Shown: positions 36,201 through 43,449 of the stretch, in pieces
How positions within the stretch are numbered: the stretch's first letter is position 1
Layout: each line of letters begins with the position of its first letter
DNA from: Polynucleobacter sp. HIN7
GTDB lineage: Bacteria; Pseudomonadota; Gammaproteobacteria; Burkholderiales; Burkholderiaceae
Direction: 5' to 3'
Assembly (NCBI RefSeq): GCF_030297595.1
Contig: NZ_AP028138.1
Coordinates: 310,001-374,000, forward strand
DNA length: 64,000 nucleotides
Notes under the pieces: model-generated
The model's input: the letters and a program-made list of their open reading frames with translations, nothing else
Database searches by the model: none
Told to the model about the DNA's origin: nothing
Made by a program: the position numbers and the translations under genes

Positions 36201-36286
36201 CCCTCAACATGCTGTTGGAGCTTGGTGGAAATCTCAGGCGGCAGGCTGCTTAGAGTAAAGCTGGGATCGGGTGCAATTTTGGTCAT
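33221..36286 (-). CDS. YdiJ-like FAD-linked / Fe-S D-2-hydroxyacid dehydrogenase
   Basis: The 1021-residue protein fuses an FAD-binding_4 domain (about 45-200, with VLPRGGGTSQCGQTTGAAL and GGMAGNNSCGSRSI), the FAD-linked oxidase C-terminal domain (to about 545), a 4Fe-4S region (NNNGHCRKFDADVMCPSYR near 605 and CVSCKGCKRECPTGVDM near 670) and two CCG-type domains (GHCHQKAF and SSCCGMAGSFGYE near 935-975). Length and layout match E. coli YdiJ, reported as a D-2-hydroxyglutarate dehydrogenase, so this function or D-lactate/glycolate oxidation is likely. Electrons probably go to the quinone pool or an electron-transfer flavoprotein. It is divergent from an HTH gene and a GlcG-like gene. Confidence 0.88.
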   Translation of the reverse strand: MTKIAPDPSFTLSSLPPEISTKLQQHVEGEVLVDGASRGRYATDASIYQQFPVAVLVPKSAQDIEAALEVANESGIPVLPRGGGTSQCGQTTGAALVIDNSKHFRKILSSDLSDPDRATVEVEPGMVLDHLNAHLKPHGLWYPVDVSTAAQATIGGMAGNNSCGSRSIAYGNMVHNVLGINAWLADGELANFGPYSESMGRAKVLGDYVKHLVDDLKPEIDAHWPKVMRRVAGYNLDVFHPQSELPYTLDNSVNLAHLLVGSEGTLAYFKSLTLKLARLPKHKVLGVVNFASFYQAMDSAQHIVKLGPTAVELVDRTMIDLSRNNPAFRKTIETALVDANAKTVDAILLVEFSGDEHAPLLQKLQELDALMSDLGLPGSVVMMPDAAMQKNLWEVRKAGLNIMMSLKGDGKPVSFIEDCAVPLEHLADYTQALTEVFSKYGSRGTWYAHASVGTLHVRPILDMRRDGALKMRAIAEEAAELVRKYKGAFSGEHGDGLCRGEWISWQFGPKITEALAKIKTQFDPKGLLNPGKIVNPPKMDDSTYFRYPPSYQVITVQPKLDWSAWNVQNNPVTEVVTAAGTGGDPAQGLAKAIEMCNNNGHCRKFDADVMCPSYRITRNEKDLTRGRANTLRLAISGQITSTSDTPPAHLPLATQAVKEVMDLCVSCKGCKRECPTGVDMAKMKIEYLAQYKERFGHTLRDRLVAHLPNYAPIIARIPGLPALMNLRNHTPLLAKLQEWLTGISAQRSLPTWKSKHFWNQAPLPFATPEELAKHDKRVVLFADTFNAYFENENLQAALALLQKSGYAVHVAQPANDQDEQKPFCCGRTYLASGMVNEAKTRLSALVNHLAAYANEGIAIVGLEPSCLFTLRDEALTMGLGESAQVVSKHAQLLEEFLASEHKANRFVPNFKESAQPILVHGHCHQKAFAAVSPALELLKLIPNANPQLIESSCCGMAGSFGYEVEHIEASKQMAELSLLPRIRKEPNAMVVADGTSCRHQIADGASREAVHIAKVLEQHLN

Positions 36287-36491
36287 GAAGGCAGGCTATT
36301 AGTGGGGTGATTGATGCGCAATGACATAGAACAATATTTGGTAAAAATGATTGTAGTGATTTAAGTGCTACTTTTCAGGGGTGCAAGGATCCCTTTGCCG
36401 ACTATGGGCAAGGAACTACTCAGGAATTGTTTATACTATTTCAGGTATATTTTTCTTATGCACAATGTTAAAAAATGCTCATAGTTGGAAG

Positions 36492-36827
36492 ATGAAGAAA
36501 AGAGAAATGGGCGGTACTGAAATTACCCGAGGATCGAAAAATGTGTATGCAGATCTAGGTTTGCCTGACGCTGACAAACTCAAGATTAAGACTGATCTGG
36601 TCATTCAAATTATTAAAGCGATTGAGCGCCTTCAGTTGACTCAGGCTGAAGCTGCGCAACGAATGGGTATTTCACAGCCAAAAGTTTCCGCCATGATTAA
36701 TGGAGACTTCTCTAATTTGTCCGAGCGCAAGCTGATGGACTGTCTCACCTGCCTTGGTTACAACATTGAGATTCGGGTAAAACCAGTTAGAAAGCCAATT
36801 GGGAGTTTGCGGGTGGCTATTGCCTAG
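36492..36827 (+). CDS. XRE-type HTH protein of the antitoxin-like COG5606 group
   Basis: From ATG 36492 the 111-residue protein reads TEITRGSKNVYADLGLPDAD and then LTQAEAAQRMGISQPKVSAMI, an XRE HTH; the end CLTCLGYNIEIRVKPV is typical of this group. Homologues usually are antitoxins or regulators paired with an upstream RelE/Gp49-like toxin. Here no intact toxin gene is seen; the in-frame sequence upstream (36381-36491) may be a toxin remnant or just noise. A longer start at 36381 is unlikely because the extra sequence is unlike the family. Solitary, between a divergent dehydrogenase and a GlcG-like gene. Confidence 0.75.
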   Translation: MKKREMGGTEITRGSKNVYADLGLPDADKLKIKTDLVIQIIKAIERLQLTQAEAAQRMGISQPKVSAMINGDFSNLSERKLMDCLTCLGYNIEIRVKPVRKPIGSLRVAIA

Positions 36828-36888
36828 GCTGATAAGAACCGTGGCAGAATGATCCTAAAGAAAGAATCAAAATACCAAGGAGACCACC

Positions 36889-37299
36889 ATGCTAGCCAAT
36901 AAACCCTATTTGCGCCAAGTCGATGTGCAAAAGATCTTAGACGCTGCCAATGCCCATGCCGAGAAACACAACTGGGCGGTCACCATTGCCGTGTGCGATG
37001 ACGGCGGGCATTTGCTGGGGCTGATTCGTCGTGATGGCTGCGCTCCGGTGTCGTCCTATATTGCGCAAGACAAGGCGCGCTCTGCAGCGATGGGTAAGCG
37101 TGAGAGTAAGGTGTATGAGGATATTATTAATAACGGCCGAACTGCCTTTGCGACCGTACCCCACATTAAGGGCATGCTCGAGGGCGGGGTCAATATCGAT
37201 GTGGATGGGTACACCATCGGTGCGGTCGGCGTCTCTGGCGTGAAGTCAGCCGATGATGCAGGCATTGCTCGAGCCGGCATCGCCGCGATTTTGTCCTAA
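36889..37299 (+). CDS. GlcG/HbpS-family protein
   Basis: The 136-residue protein belongs to the GlcG/HbpS family (PduO C-terminal-like fold): KHNWAVTIAVCDDGGHLLGL near residue 26, SYIAQDKARSAAMGKRES near 56 and GAVGVSGVKSADDAGIARAG near 115. Members bind haem or cobalamin or help 2-hydroxyacid oxidation, and GlcG sits in glycolate oxidase operons. Its neighbour is a YdiJ-like dehydrogenase, which is consistent. AAGGAG at 36877-36882, six bases before ATG, is a strong ribosome-binding site, contrasting with several neighbours. Function not proven. Confidence 0.85.
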   Translation: MLANKPYLRQVDVQKILDAANAHAEKHNWAVTIAVCDDGGHLLGLIRRDGCAPVSSYIAQDKARSAAMGKRESKVYEDIINNGRTAFATVPHIKGMLEGGVNIDVDGYTIGAVGVSGVKSADDAGIARAGIAAILS

Positions 37300-37342
37300 A
37301 TCAAAGCCAAATCTACCTTGTAAGCCAAGCCACATCTAGTAG

Positions 37343-37370
37343 TGAGCCGTATTTTTGAAAATACGGCTCA
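37343..37370. promoter_or_regulatory. Perfect 13-bp inverted repeat upstream of fic
   Basis: TGAGCCGTATTTT (37343-37355) and its exact reverse complement (37358-37370) are separated by TG. The core TGAGCCGTAT recurs in the second repeat nearer the gene. As the stem is not followed by T residues and a promoter lies just downstream, it reads as a protein-binding operator more than a terminator. Confidence 0.7.
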
Positions 37371-37374
37371 AAAT

Positions 37375-37404
37375 ATGAGCCGTATCAGCTATAATACGGC
37401 TCAT
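37375..37404. promoter_or_regulatory. Second inverted repeat, spanning promoter -10 and start codon of fic
   Basis: ATGAGCCGTAT (37375-37385) and ATACGGCTCAT (37394-37404) are exact 11-base inverted arms with an 8-base spacer. A perfect TATAAT (37390-37395) lies between and across them, and the right arm ends on the first two bases of the fic ATG. A repressor bound here would block both transcription and initiation. The four half-sites in 62 bases are the strongest regulatory signal in the window. Confidence 0.75.
37390..37395 (+). promoter_or_regulatory. TATAAT -10 element of fic
   Basis: The perfect -10 ends seven bases before ATG 37403, so transcription would begin at about the A of the start codon. 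No Shine-Dalgarno precedes the ATG. The -35 at 17-base spacing is CTCAAA, poor, which suggests an activator or a weak basal promoter. Confidence 0.55.
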
Positions 37405-38617
37405 GGTACTCACACATTCGTCAAAAAAAACCTATATCTGGCAATTGCCAGGATGGCCAAACTTTCAAATCGATCATGATCGCTTGGAGTCTCTGATAAC
37501 CAGTGCTCGCCAAGCCCAAGGAATGATTATTGGCAAGGCATCCGCCATTGGCTTAACGGCTATCGCTGATGTTCATCAACAGCTTTGGATTGATGAGGTG
37601 ATTGCTACCTCAGCGATCGAGGGCGAGCAATTAAATCCAGACTCTGTGCGTTCATCGGTATTAAGAAAACTAGGAATGGAGTATCAGGCTATTTCTGACC
37701 CACGTTCAGAAATGATTGATGGACTGGTCGCCATCATGGATGATGCGTTAACGCATCACGATGAAGAGCTTAATCATGAACGGTTGTGTTCGTGGCATCG
37801 TGCAATCTTTTCAAATGAGCGCTCGATTAAAGCAATGCGGGTTGGCGGTTATCGTACTCATACAGAGCTCATGCAAATTGTGAGCGGTTTGTATCGCAAA
37901 GAGAAGGTGCACTACATCGCACCACCTTCGGAAGAGGTGCATGGTCAGATGGATCAGTTTCTGAATTGGTTTGAGCTCACTCGTCCAAATATCAAACGGC
38001 GCAAAGCAGAATCTTTGGATGGTTTGTGTCGGGCTGCCATTGCTCATTTATGGTTTGAATCCATTCATCCGTTTGAGGATGGTAATGGTCGCCTTGGGCG
38101 AGTTATCTTGGATATGGCTCTCGCGCAGGATTACCCGCATTCGATGCGAATTTACAGTATCTCCAATCAAATTATGCGAAATCGTTCTTCGTACTACGAT
38201 GCGCTTGAAGAGGCGCAGTCGGGAGATTTAGAAATTACTAATTGGTTGATTTGGTTTTTAAACACATTCATTAAATCATGCAAAACATCCTCACAATTTA
38301 TTGATGATGCGATCGCAAAATCGCAATTTTGGCAAATGCATGCCAATCGAGGGTTGAGTGAACGACATCGCAAGGTGATTCAAAAACTGATCGAGGCGGG
38401 CGATGGCGGATTTCTTGGCGGCCTTACCGCTGAAAAGTATCAAAAAATCACCAAGGTATCTAAAGCGACTGCAACTCGCGACCTTGGGATTCTCAAGGAA
38501 TGGGGCATCTTATTTACTAGCGGGGAAGGTAAAGCCACGCGCTATTACCTGAAATTAGGTAATTGGCAGCATGGGCTTGAAAGGAGTAATTCCTTGCAAG
38601 CAGGAGAAGCCCTGTAA
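37403..38617 (+). CDS. Fic-domain protein (DUF4172 N-terminus, HTH C-terminus)
   Basis: The 404-residue protein probably transfers AMP (or another nucleotide part) to a protein hydroxyl. Residues 10-25 (TYIWQLPGWPNFQID) mark the DUF4172-type N-terminus; TSAIEGEQLN near 72 is the inhibitory motif (S/T)xxxE(G/N), placing it in class II Fic, auto-inhibited by an N-terminal helix. HPFEDGNGRLGR near 222 is the catalytic motif with the active His. The last 70 residues (KITKVSKATATRDLGILKEW) are a winged helix, so it may bind the inverted repeats in its own promoter. ATG 37403 is the only suitable start. No separate antitoxin is present. Confidence 0.9.
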   Translation: MVLTHSSKKTYIWQLPGWPNFQIDHDRLESLITSARQAQGMIIGKASAIGLTAIADVHQQLWIDEVIATSAIEGEQLNPDSVRSSVLRKLGMEYQAISDPRSEMIDGLVAIMDDALTHHDEELNHERLCSWHRAIFSNERSIKAMRVGGYRTHTELMQIVSGLYRKEKVHYIAPPSEEVHGQMDQFLNWFELTRPNIKRRKAESLDGLCRAAIAHLWFESIHPFEDGNGRLGRVILDMALAQDYPHSMRIYSISNQIMRNRSSYYDALEEAQSGDLEITNWLIWFLNTFIKSCKTSSQFIDDAIAKSQFWQMHANRGLSERHRKVIQKLIEAGDGGFLGGLTAEKYQKITKVSKATATRDLGILKEWGILFTSGEGKATRYYLKLGNWQHGLERSNSLQAGEAL

Positions 38618-38620
38618 AAT
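38615..38620 (+). promoter_or_regulatory. TAAAAT -10-like element before rhlE
   Basis: TAAAAT overlaps the end of fic (its stop codon is the first TAA) and ends six bases before the GTG start of rhlE. AAGGGG lies too close to the GTG to be a standard ribosome-binding site, so a leaderless transcript is possible. Weak evidence on its own. Confidence 0.35.
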
Positions 38621-38626
38621 CAAGGG

Positions 38627-40006
38627 GTGTCTACAAAAACTGATCCAAACCTACCCGATTCGGGTAATGCGCCCAGCGCCAATTTTGCTGATTTCCAATT
38701 AGATCCCAAGATCCTCAAAGCGGTTGAGGAGCAGGGCTATACCCAAGCAACCCCAATTCAGGCCAAGGCGATTCCAGTCGTCCTAGAAGGTCGGGATGTG
38801 ATGGGCGCAGCCCAAACTGGAACTGGTAAAACCGCCGCCTTTACCTTGCCGATTATTCAGAAGCTCTTGCCTCAGGCGAATACGAGTACTTCGCCTGCGC
38901 GCCATCCTATTCGGGCCTTAATTTTGACCCCGACCCGAGAGTTAAGCGATCAGGTGGCTGATAACGCGAGCCTCTATGCCAAATTTACGGATCTACGCAC
39001 GGCCGTTGTATTTGGTGGTGTTGACATCAAACCTCAAACAGCCTTGCTGCGATCGGGGGTAGAGATTTTGATTGCAACCCCTGGGCGTTTACTCGATCAC
39101 ATCACCAGTAAAACGGCCGATTTGTCACAAGTGCAACTTTTGGTATTGGATGAGGCTGATCGCATGCTCGATATGGGCTTTTTGCCCGACCTGCAACGCA
39201 TCATCAATTTAATCCCCGCACAGCGCCAGACCCTATTGTTCTCTGCCACCTTTTCTCCAGAGATTAAGAAGCTCGCTCAAACCTACTTACGCAATCCCGT
39301 GACCATTGAAGTGGCTCGGCAAAATGCCGCAGCCGATACGGTCAATCAAGTGGTGCACTTGGTACCCTCCGAACATAAGCGTGCAGCCATCGTGGCAATA
39401 TTGCAAAACCGGGTGAAGGCGGGCTTAAGTCGCCAGTGCATCATCTTTACTAATAGCCGAATGGGTTGCGCTCGGTTGGCGACTGCATTAGAGCGCGATG
39501 GCATCAAAGCGGCTGCGATTCATGGGGATAAGAGCCAAACCGAACGGATGGCAACTTTGGAAGCCTTTAAGACTGGCGCGATTGATGCCTTAGTTGCTAC
39601 CGATGTTGCGGCACGTGGCTTAGATATTGCCGATATGCCGTGCGTGATTAATCATGAGCTGCCCTTTAATGCGGAAGACTTCATTCATCGAATTGGTCGC
39701 ACTGGCCGTGCTGGTAGCAAAGGTGATGCAATTGCCTTAGTCGATGATAGTGAAAAGCGCTTACTCGAGGATATTGAGAAGCTTATGAAGCGCAAACTCA
39801 CGATTGCGCGATTACCCACGAGTGAGCGAGAGGGTAAAAGTGGTGGCTCTAAACCGATTGCAGCCGACCCATTTTTCTACATGCCTTATGAGCCTGGGCA
39901 AATCACGGCAGCACCAAAGCAAGAGCCAACGAGTGCGCCGGTTAAACCAAACTCGAACTCAAAAAAGCCAGTGCTTGGCGCGCTCTTGGGCGGAATCAAA
40001 AAATAG
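38627..40006 (+). CDS. rhlE: ATP-dependent RNA helicase, DEAD-box (RhlE type)
   Basis: The 459-residue protein has the DEAD-box motifs in order: Q motif (GYTQATPIQAKAIP near 35), AQTGTGKTAAF near 63, PTRELSDQV near 105, TPGRLLD near 150, DEADRMLDMGF near 173, SATF near 206, and HRIGRTGRAG near 355. The Pro/Lys/Ser-rich tail is typical of RhlE, which works in ribosome assembly and RNA turnover. GTG 38627 fits the family N-terminus. It starts 9 bases after fic, possibly sharing its transcript. The GT4-like gene starts 31 bases after it. Confidence 0.92.
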   Translation: MSTKTDPNLPDSGNAPSANFADFQLDPKILKAVEEQGYTQATPIQAKAIPVVLEGRDVMGAAQTGTGKTAAFTLPIIQKLLPQANTSTSPARHPIRALILTPTRELSDQVADNASLYAKFTDLRTAVVFGGVDIKPQTALLRSGVEILIATPGRLLDHITSKTADLSQVQLLVLDEADRMLDMGFLPDLQRIINLIPAQRQTLLFSATFSPEIKKLAQTYLRNPVTIEVARQNAAADTVNQVVHLVPSEHKRAAIVAILQNRVKAGLSRQCIIFTNSRMGCARLATALERDGIKAAAIHGDKSQTERMATLEAFKTGAIDALVATDVAARGLDIADMPCVINHELPFNAEDFIHRIGRTGRAGSKGDAIALVDDSEKRLLEDIEKLMKRKLTIARLPTSEREGKSGGSKPIAADPFFYMPYEPGQITAAPKQEPTSAPVKPNSNSKKPVLGALLGGIKK

Positions 40007-40037
40007 TTTTATACCCCTTCCTTTGAAGTCTTAAAAA

Positions 40038-41249
40038 ATGGGGGCTTGGATTCAAATCATGGAATTCGTCAGAAAGCATATTCTGTTCGTTGAAGGGGGT
40101 TTACCCACCCCACAAATGGATGCGGGGTCATTGGCTAATCTAGAGCTCATTACCCTCATCCAATCGCAGGGCCATCGGGTGAGTTATCTCTTTACGGGGC
40201 ATCACCCCATGGGCGCGCGTCACGCACTCATCGATCTGGGATGCAAGCTCATCGATGGGGTAGGCTTTACACGCGCTCAGCAACAGACTCTATTCAAAGA
40301 ACAAGGGTTTGATGCGGCCATCCTCTCACGCCCTGGGCCGGCACTGCAATGGATCGATGCTTTAAAGGCGCTTGCGATTCCCACCGTTTATTTTGGGCAT
40401 GATCTGCACCACGTTCGACTCGAGCGTGAGTATGCGCTTCATTTGGAAACCGCGCCGCAACCCAAATTGCTGCAATCGTGTTTGGTGCATAAATCGATTG
40501 AGCGTCATTTGTGGGCGCTGGCCGATGTGGTGGTCTACCCAACATCTTGGGAATGCGATTACGTTATGACGCACTGTGGCCGCACCCATGCGCTCCCCAT
40601 GCCGATTTACGATGGTGAGGCGATGGCGCATCTCCAACCGCAGATCGCAAGTATCGTTGCGCAGGTGCAGACCAACGACGGCAAGCCATATCCTCTTCTC
40701 TTTGTGGGTGGCTCGCATCATGGCCCTAACCGTGATGGTCTTCTTTGGTTCGTGCGCGATGTAGCACCTTTACTGACGCTACCCATGGAATTACGGGTCG
40801 TGGGCCAGTGGGATTGCGAGGCAATGCAACAACTTAACGATGCAGCGCACGGTGCATGGCGCGGCGATCAGCGCTTGTCCTTTTGCGGCTCGCTAACGAA
40901 GGAAGAGTTATTACATCAGTACGCCACTGCGTCTTTAGTGATTGCGCCGCTGCGCTATGGAGCAGGGCTTAAACGCAAGGTGGTTGAAGCATTGCTGTTT
41001 GAGCGCCCCTTACTCACAACCCCGATGGGGGTAGAAGGAATCGAGCTAGCACCTAGCCAATTGGAGCAGGTATGTAGTCCACTGGATCCCAAGGCCTTTG
41101 CCAAGGCTGTGGAGGCCCACTTGCAATTACCGCCATCAGTCCATCAGGCGCGCTCTCAAGATATTGCTCGCCAGATTGCTAGGCAGTTTTCTAAGACCCA
41201 GCGTTTAGCAAGTCTTGCGCAAATCTTTGCTATGCTAAGACTTTACTAA
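40038..41249 (+). CDS. Glycosyltransferase, GT4-like (GT-B fold)
   Basis: The 403-residue protein contains FVEGGLPTPQMDAGSLANLE near residue 18, a typical start of GT4-like enzymes with a glycine loop, and a C-terminal donor domain: LLFVGGSHHGPNRDGLLWFV near 220, FCGSLTKEELLHQYATASLV near 285, and APLRYGAGLKRKVVEALLFE near 306. The start could be ATG 40038 or 40059. It seems to open the gene cluster that runs to the autotransporter. Acceptor and donor unknown; it may glycosylate a protein or peptide since no polysaccharide polymerase or flippase is present near it. Confidence 0.82.
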   Translation: MGAWIQIMEFVRKHILFVEGGLPTPQMDAGSLANLELITLIQSQGHRVSYLFTGHHPMGARHALIDLGCKLIDGVGFTRAQQQTLFKEQGFDAAILSRPGPALQWIDALKALAIPTVYFGHDLHHVRLEREYALHLETAPQPKLLQSCLVHKSIERHLWALADVVVYPTSWECDYVMTHCGRTHALPMPIYDGEAMAHLQPQIASIVAQVQTNDGKPYPLLFVGGSHHGPNRDGLLWFVRDVAPLLTLPMELRVVGQWDCEAMQQLNDAAHGAWRGDQRLSFCGSLTKEELLHQYATASLVIAPLRYGAGLKRKVVEALLFERPLLTTPMGVEGIELAPSQLEQVCSPLDPKAFAKAVEAHLQLPPSVHQARSQDIARQIARQFSKTQRLASLAQIFAMLRLY

Positions 41250-41276
41250 TTTTGGGTTTTCACACTATTTGAGTTT

Positions 41277-41699
41277 ATGAGTACTGCCTACGAAATCAAT
41301 ACCCCGCACGTGATTTCTGAGTCACTTGGCAATGAGACCGTCATCATTAATCTAGAGACCGGTACCTACCATCATTTAAATGGCAACGCCGCGCGCATTT
41401 GGCAACACTTGCAGCATGCGATCACCACCGACACCTTGGTACAGGGAATGGCGGCGGGTAGTCCAGAGCGTGCGTCCACCCTGACCCAGGCTCTTCCTGA
41501 TTTTCTTGCGCAATTGGTGGATCAAGGCCTGATTCGCGAAAGTACTTGCGAGCCAACTGCGCACGCTTGCCCAGCCATTACGCTCGATGACAGTGCCTTG
41601 GTGTGTGAGAGTTTTACCGATATGCAAGATTTATTGGGCTTGGATCCCATTCATGAGGCCGATCCGAACGCTGGCTGGCCACATCAGCCACCGACCTAA
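41277..41699 (+). CDS. PqqD-like protein with acidic C-terminal tail (HPr-rel-A type)
   Basis: Residues 1-90 are a PqqD-like winged helix (RRE, peptide-recognition element): NLETGTYHHLNGNAARIWQH near 25 is the signature. Residues 91-140 form a tail with Cys at 91, 98 and 110 and the segment MQDLLGLDPIHEADPNAGWP at 116-135, which is uncommon in plain PqqD. PqqD proteins present peptides to modifying enzymes. From memory it fits the uncharacterised systems described as HPr-rel-A, in which a PqqD relative accompanies an HPr-kinase relative and a nucleotidyltransferase, exactly the genes here. Whether the tail is the substrate is unknown. Confidence 0.75.
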   Translation: MSTAYEINTPHVISESLGNETVIINLETGTYHHLNGNAARIWQHLQHAITTDTLVQGMAAGSPERASTLTQALPDFLAQLVDQGLIRESTCEPTAHACPAITLDDSALVCESFTDMQDLLGLDPIHEADPNAGWPHQPPT

Positions 41700-41704
41700 T
41701 TGGT

Positions 41705-42745
41705 TTGAACGCATTATTTGCGCAGCTAGCCACCACTTTGCGTGATCCGATCGCAAAGGCGATCTCCTTCTCAGAGCAACTATTTGGTGAGCACCGTTTT
41801 TCCTTTCGCATCAGTCCCGATTGGCCCCACCAGGCAATTCGTGGCGCTCTTTTTGGGACCCAAGATCAGAGCGCGCCAGTCCAATCGGATTGGCAGGTCT
41901 TGGCATTAACCGTAACGCAAGAGTATCTGACCGAGCTTATAAAGCCCTACGATCGCAATCGCTATGGGCAATTCATCATGGCCGAAGCTGCGCAAGGTGA
42001 AGAAGGGGTTTTAAGGCAGATGGCGTTTTACGACCCACTGGCAAAGTCGCTAAGAGCCTATGATTTTGATTCTCAGATTGCTTACATCCTAGTGACTCCA
42101 GCGCATGCATTTGCCGAGTGGGAGATTTTTAGTCCCTTTAAAGAGTTTTGGCATTACTGGGCCCTCATGCATGATTCAATCCTGGTGCACTCAGGGGTGG
42201 TGTGTCAAGCAGATGGTGCACTCGTGATCTTAGGTCCGGGCGGGGCAGGCAAGTCAACCACCACCTTATCCTGCGTAGAATATGACATGCAAACGACGGG
42301 CGATGACTTTAATCTATTGTCGATGGTCGATGGACGGGTTTGTGCTTATCCTCTTTTTCGAACCATCAAGGCAAAAGTGGGTAACTCCCTCATTACCAGC
42401 TTTGGTTGCTTATCCCGCTGGCCCTCGCAGACCTATGCCGCAGATCAGAAAACGATTTACTTTCCACCAAGCACTGATGCCATATGGCAAAAAAAGGCAG
42501 CGCAAGTGCTCGCTTTTTTAGAGCCTCAGTGGCTAAGTCAGGATTTGCCGCGCACCCCAGCCGCTATCCCCGCTATCCAAAGTGCGGTGAGCGCTATTTT
42601 GCAACACCCGTATTTAGCAGAGCGCTATTTGCAGCGCATGAGCGCCATGCTGGCGCAATGCCCAAGGCACACCCTGCATTTGTCCGCGCAACCCCAGGAT
42701 AATGTGGCGCGCATTCGTGCTTTGATGGCGACTCTTCGGTCATAA
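41705..42745 (+). CDS. HPr kinase-related protein (HprK-rel-A type)
   Basis: The 346-residue product has a P-loop ILGPGGAGKSTTTLSCVEY near residue 176 and TGDDFNLLSMVDGRVCAYP near 198, the arrangement of HPr kinase/phosphorylase C-terminal domains. The first 150 residues are unlike standard HprK. Relatives in peptide- and polysaccharide-associated clusters are thought to act as kinases of unknown targets, with no HPr gene nearby. The start is TTG 41705, six bases after the PqqD stop; a better one is not visible. Target could be the PqqD protein or a sugar. Function inferred only. Confidence 0.75.
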   Translation: MNALFAQLATTLRDPIAKAISFSEQLFGEHRFSFRISPDWPHQAIRGALFGTQDQSAPVQSDWQVLALTVTQEYLTELIKPYDRNRYGQFIMAEAAQGEEGVLRQMAFYDPLAKSLRAYDFDSQIAYILVTPAHAFAEWEIFSPFKEFWHYWALMHDSILVHSGVVCQADGALVILGPGGAGKSTTTLSCVEYDMQTTGDDFNLLSMVDGRVCAYPLFRTIKAKVGNSLITSFGCLSRWPSQTYAADQKTIYFPPSTDAIWQKKAAQVLAFLEPQWLSQDLPRTPAAIPAIQSAVSAILQHPYLAERYLQRMSAMLAQCPRHTLHLSAQPQDNVARIRALMATLRS

Positions 42746-42750
42746 GAGCG

Positions 42751-43449
42751 ATGCACCAGGTCAGCGTCATTATCCCGGTGTTTAATCCCACTGAGCACCT
42801 AGCGGAGTGTGTGGCGAGCGTCTTGCAGCAAGAGTACGCTCCTTTTGAAATCATCCTCGTTGACGATGGCTCCAATAATCACTGCCTTGCGACGCTAGAG
42901 ACGACTTGGCCAGACGAGCTTGTGCGGGTATTGCGGCTCGAGCGCAATCAAGGCGTTGCCCACGCTCGCAATTGGGGTGTGCAACACGCGTGCGGTGAGT
43001 ATTTGGCATTTATCGATCAAGACGATTTATGGCCACCCCATAAATTACGCCTCCAGCTTGAGTATTTGGATGCGCATCCTGCTATGGATTTTGTGATTGG
43101 TCAGCAGGTGTATTTTTTATCCGCCGAACAAACCCAGGCACCCCCGTGGTTGCGCCGTGATTTACTGCAAAGGAGTTTGCCAGGGTATTTGCCGGGCACT
43201 CTGTTAGTGCGTAAAGATCGTTTTGTGACGGTTGGCTTTTTTAATGAGGCCCTGGTATCGGGTACCGATGATGTGGACTGGTTTTTTCGGGCAAAGGATC
43301 GGGGTATGCAAAGTAGTATGCTAGCCGATGATCTTTTATACAAACGCGTGCATGGCAATAATTTAAGTCAACAGGTTACTCGGCATCAGCAGGAGTTATT
43401 GCGCGTGGTGGCTGCGAGCATTGCGCGTCAGAAAAACACGGATAAATAA
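42751..43449 (+). CDS. Glycosyltransferase family 2 (first of a tandem pair)
   Basis: The 232-residue GT-A protein begins VSVIIPVFNPTEHLAECVAS, continues EIILVDDGSNNHC near 33, and has AFIDQDDLWPPHKL near 88 (D-x-D-like metal site) and SGTDDVDWFFRAKDRG near 168. C-terminal KRVHGNNLSQQ is common in this subfamily. It resembles the next gene in layout and both probably arose by duplication. It starts 5 bases after the HprK-like gene. It shares a one-base overlap with its paralogue. Confidence 0.85.
   Translation: MHQVSVIIPVFNPTEHLAECVASVLQQEYAPFEIILVDDGSNNHCLATLETTWPDELVRVLRLERNQGVAHARNWGVQHACGEYLAFIDQDDLWPPHKLRLQLEYLDAHPAMDFVIGQQVYFLSAEQTQAPPWLRRDLLQRSLPGYLPGTLLVRKDRFVTVGFFNEALVSGTDDVDWFFRAKDRGMQSSMLADDLLYKRVHGNNLSQQVTRHQQELLRVVAASIARQKNTDK

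Noticed and set aside
36381..36491. Longer N-terminus for the HTH gene, or a toxin remnant
   Set aside because: The extra residues do not resemble the antitoxin family, and the similarity to toxin C-termini is too weak to support a pseudogene call.
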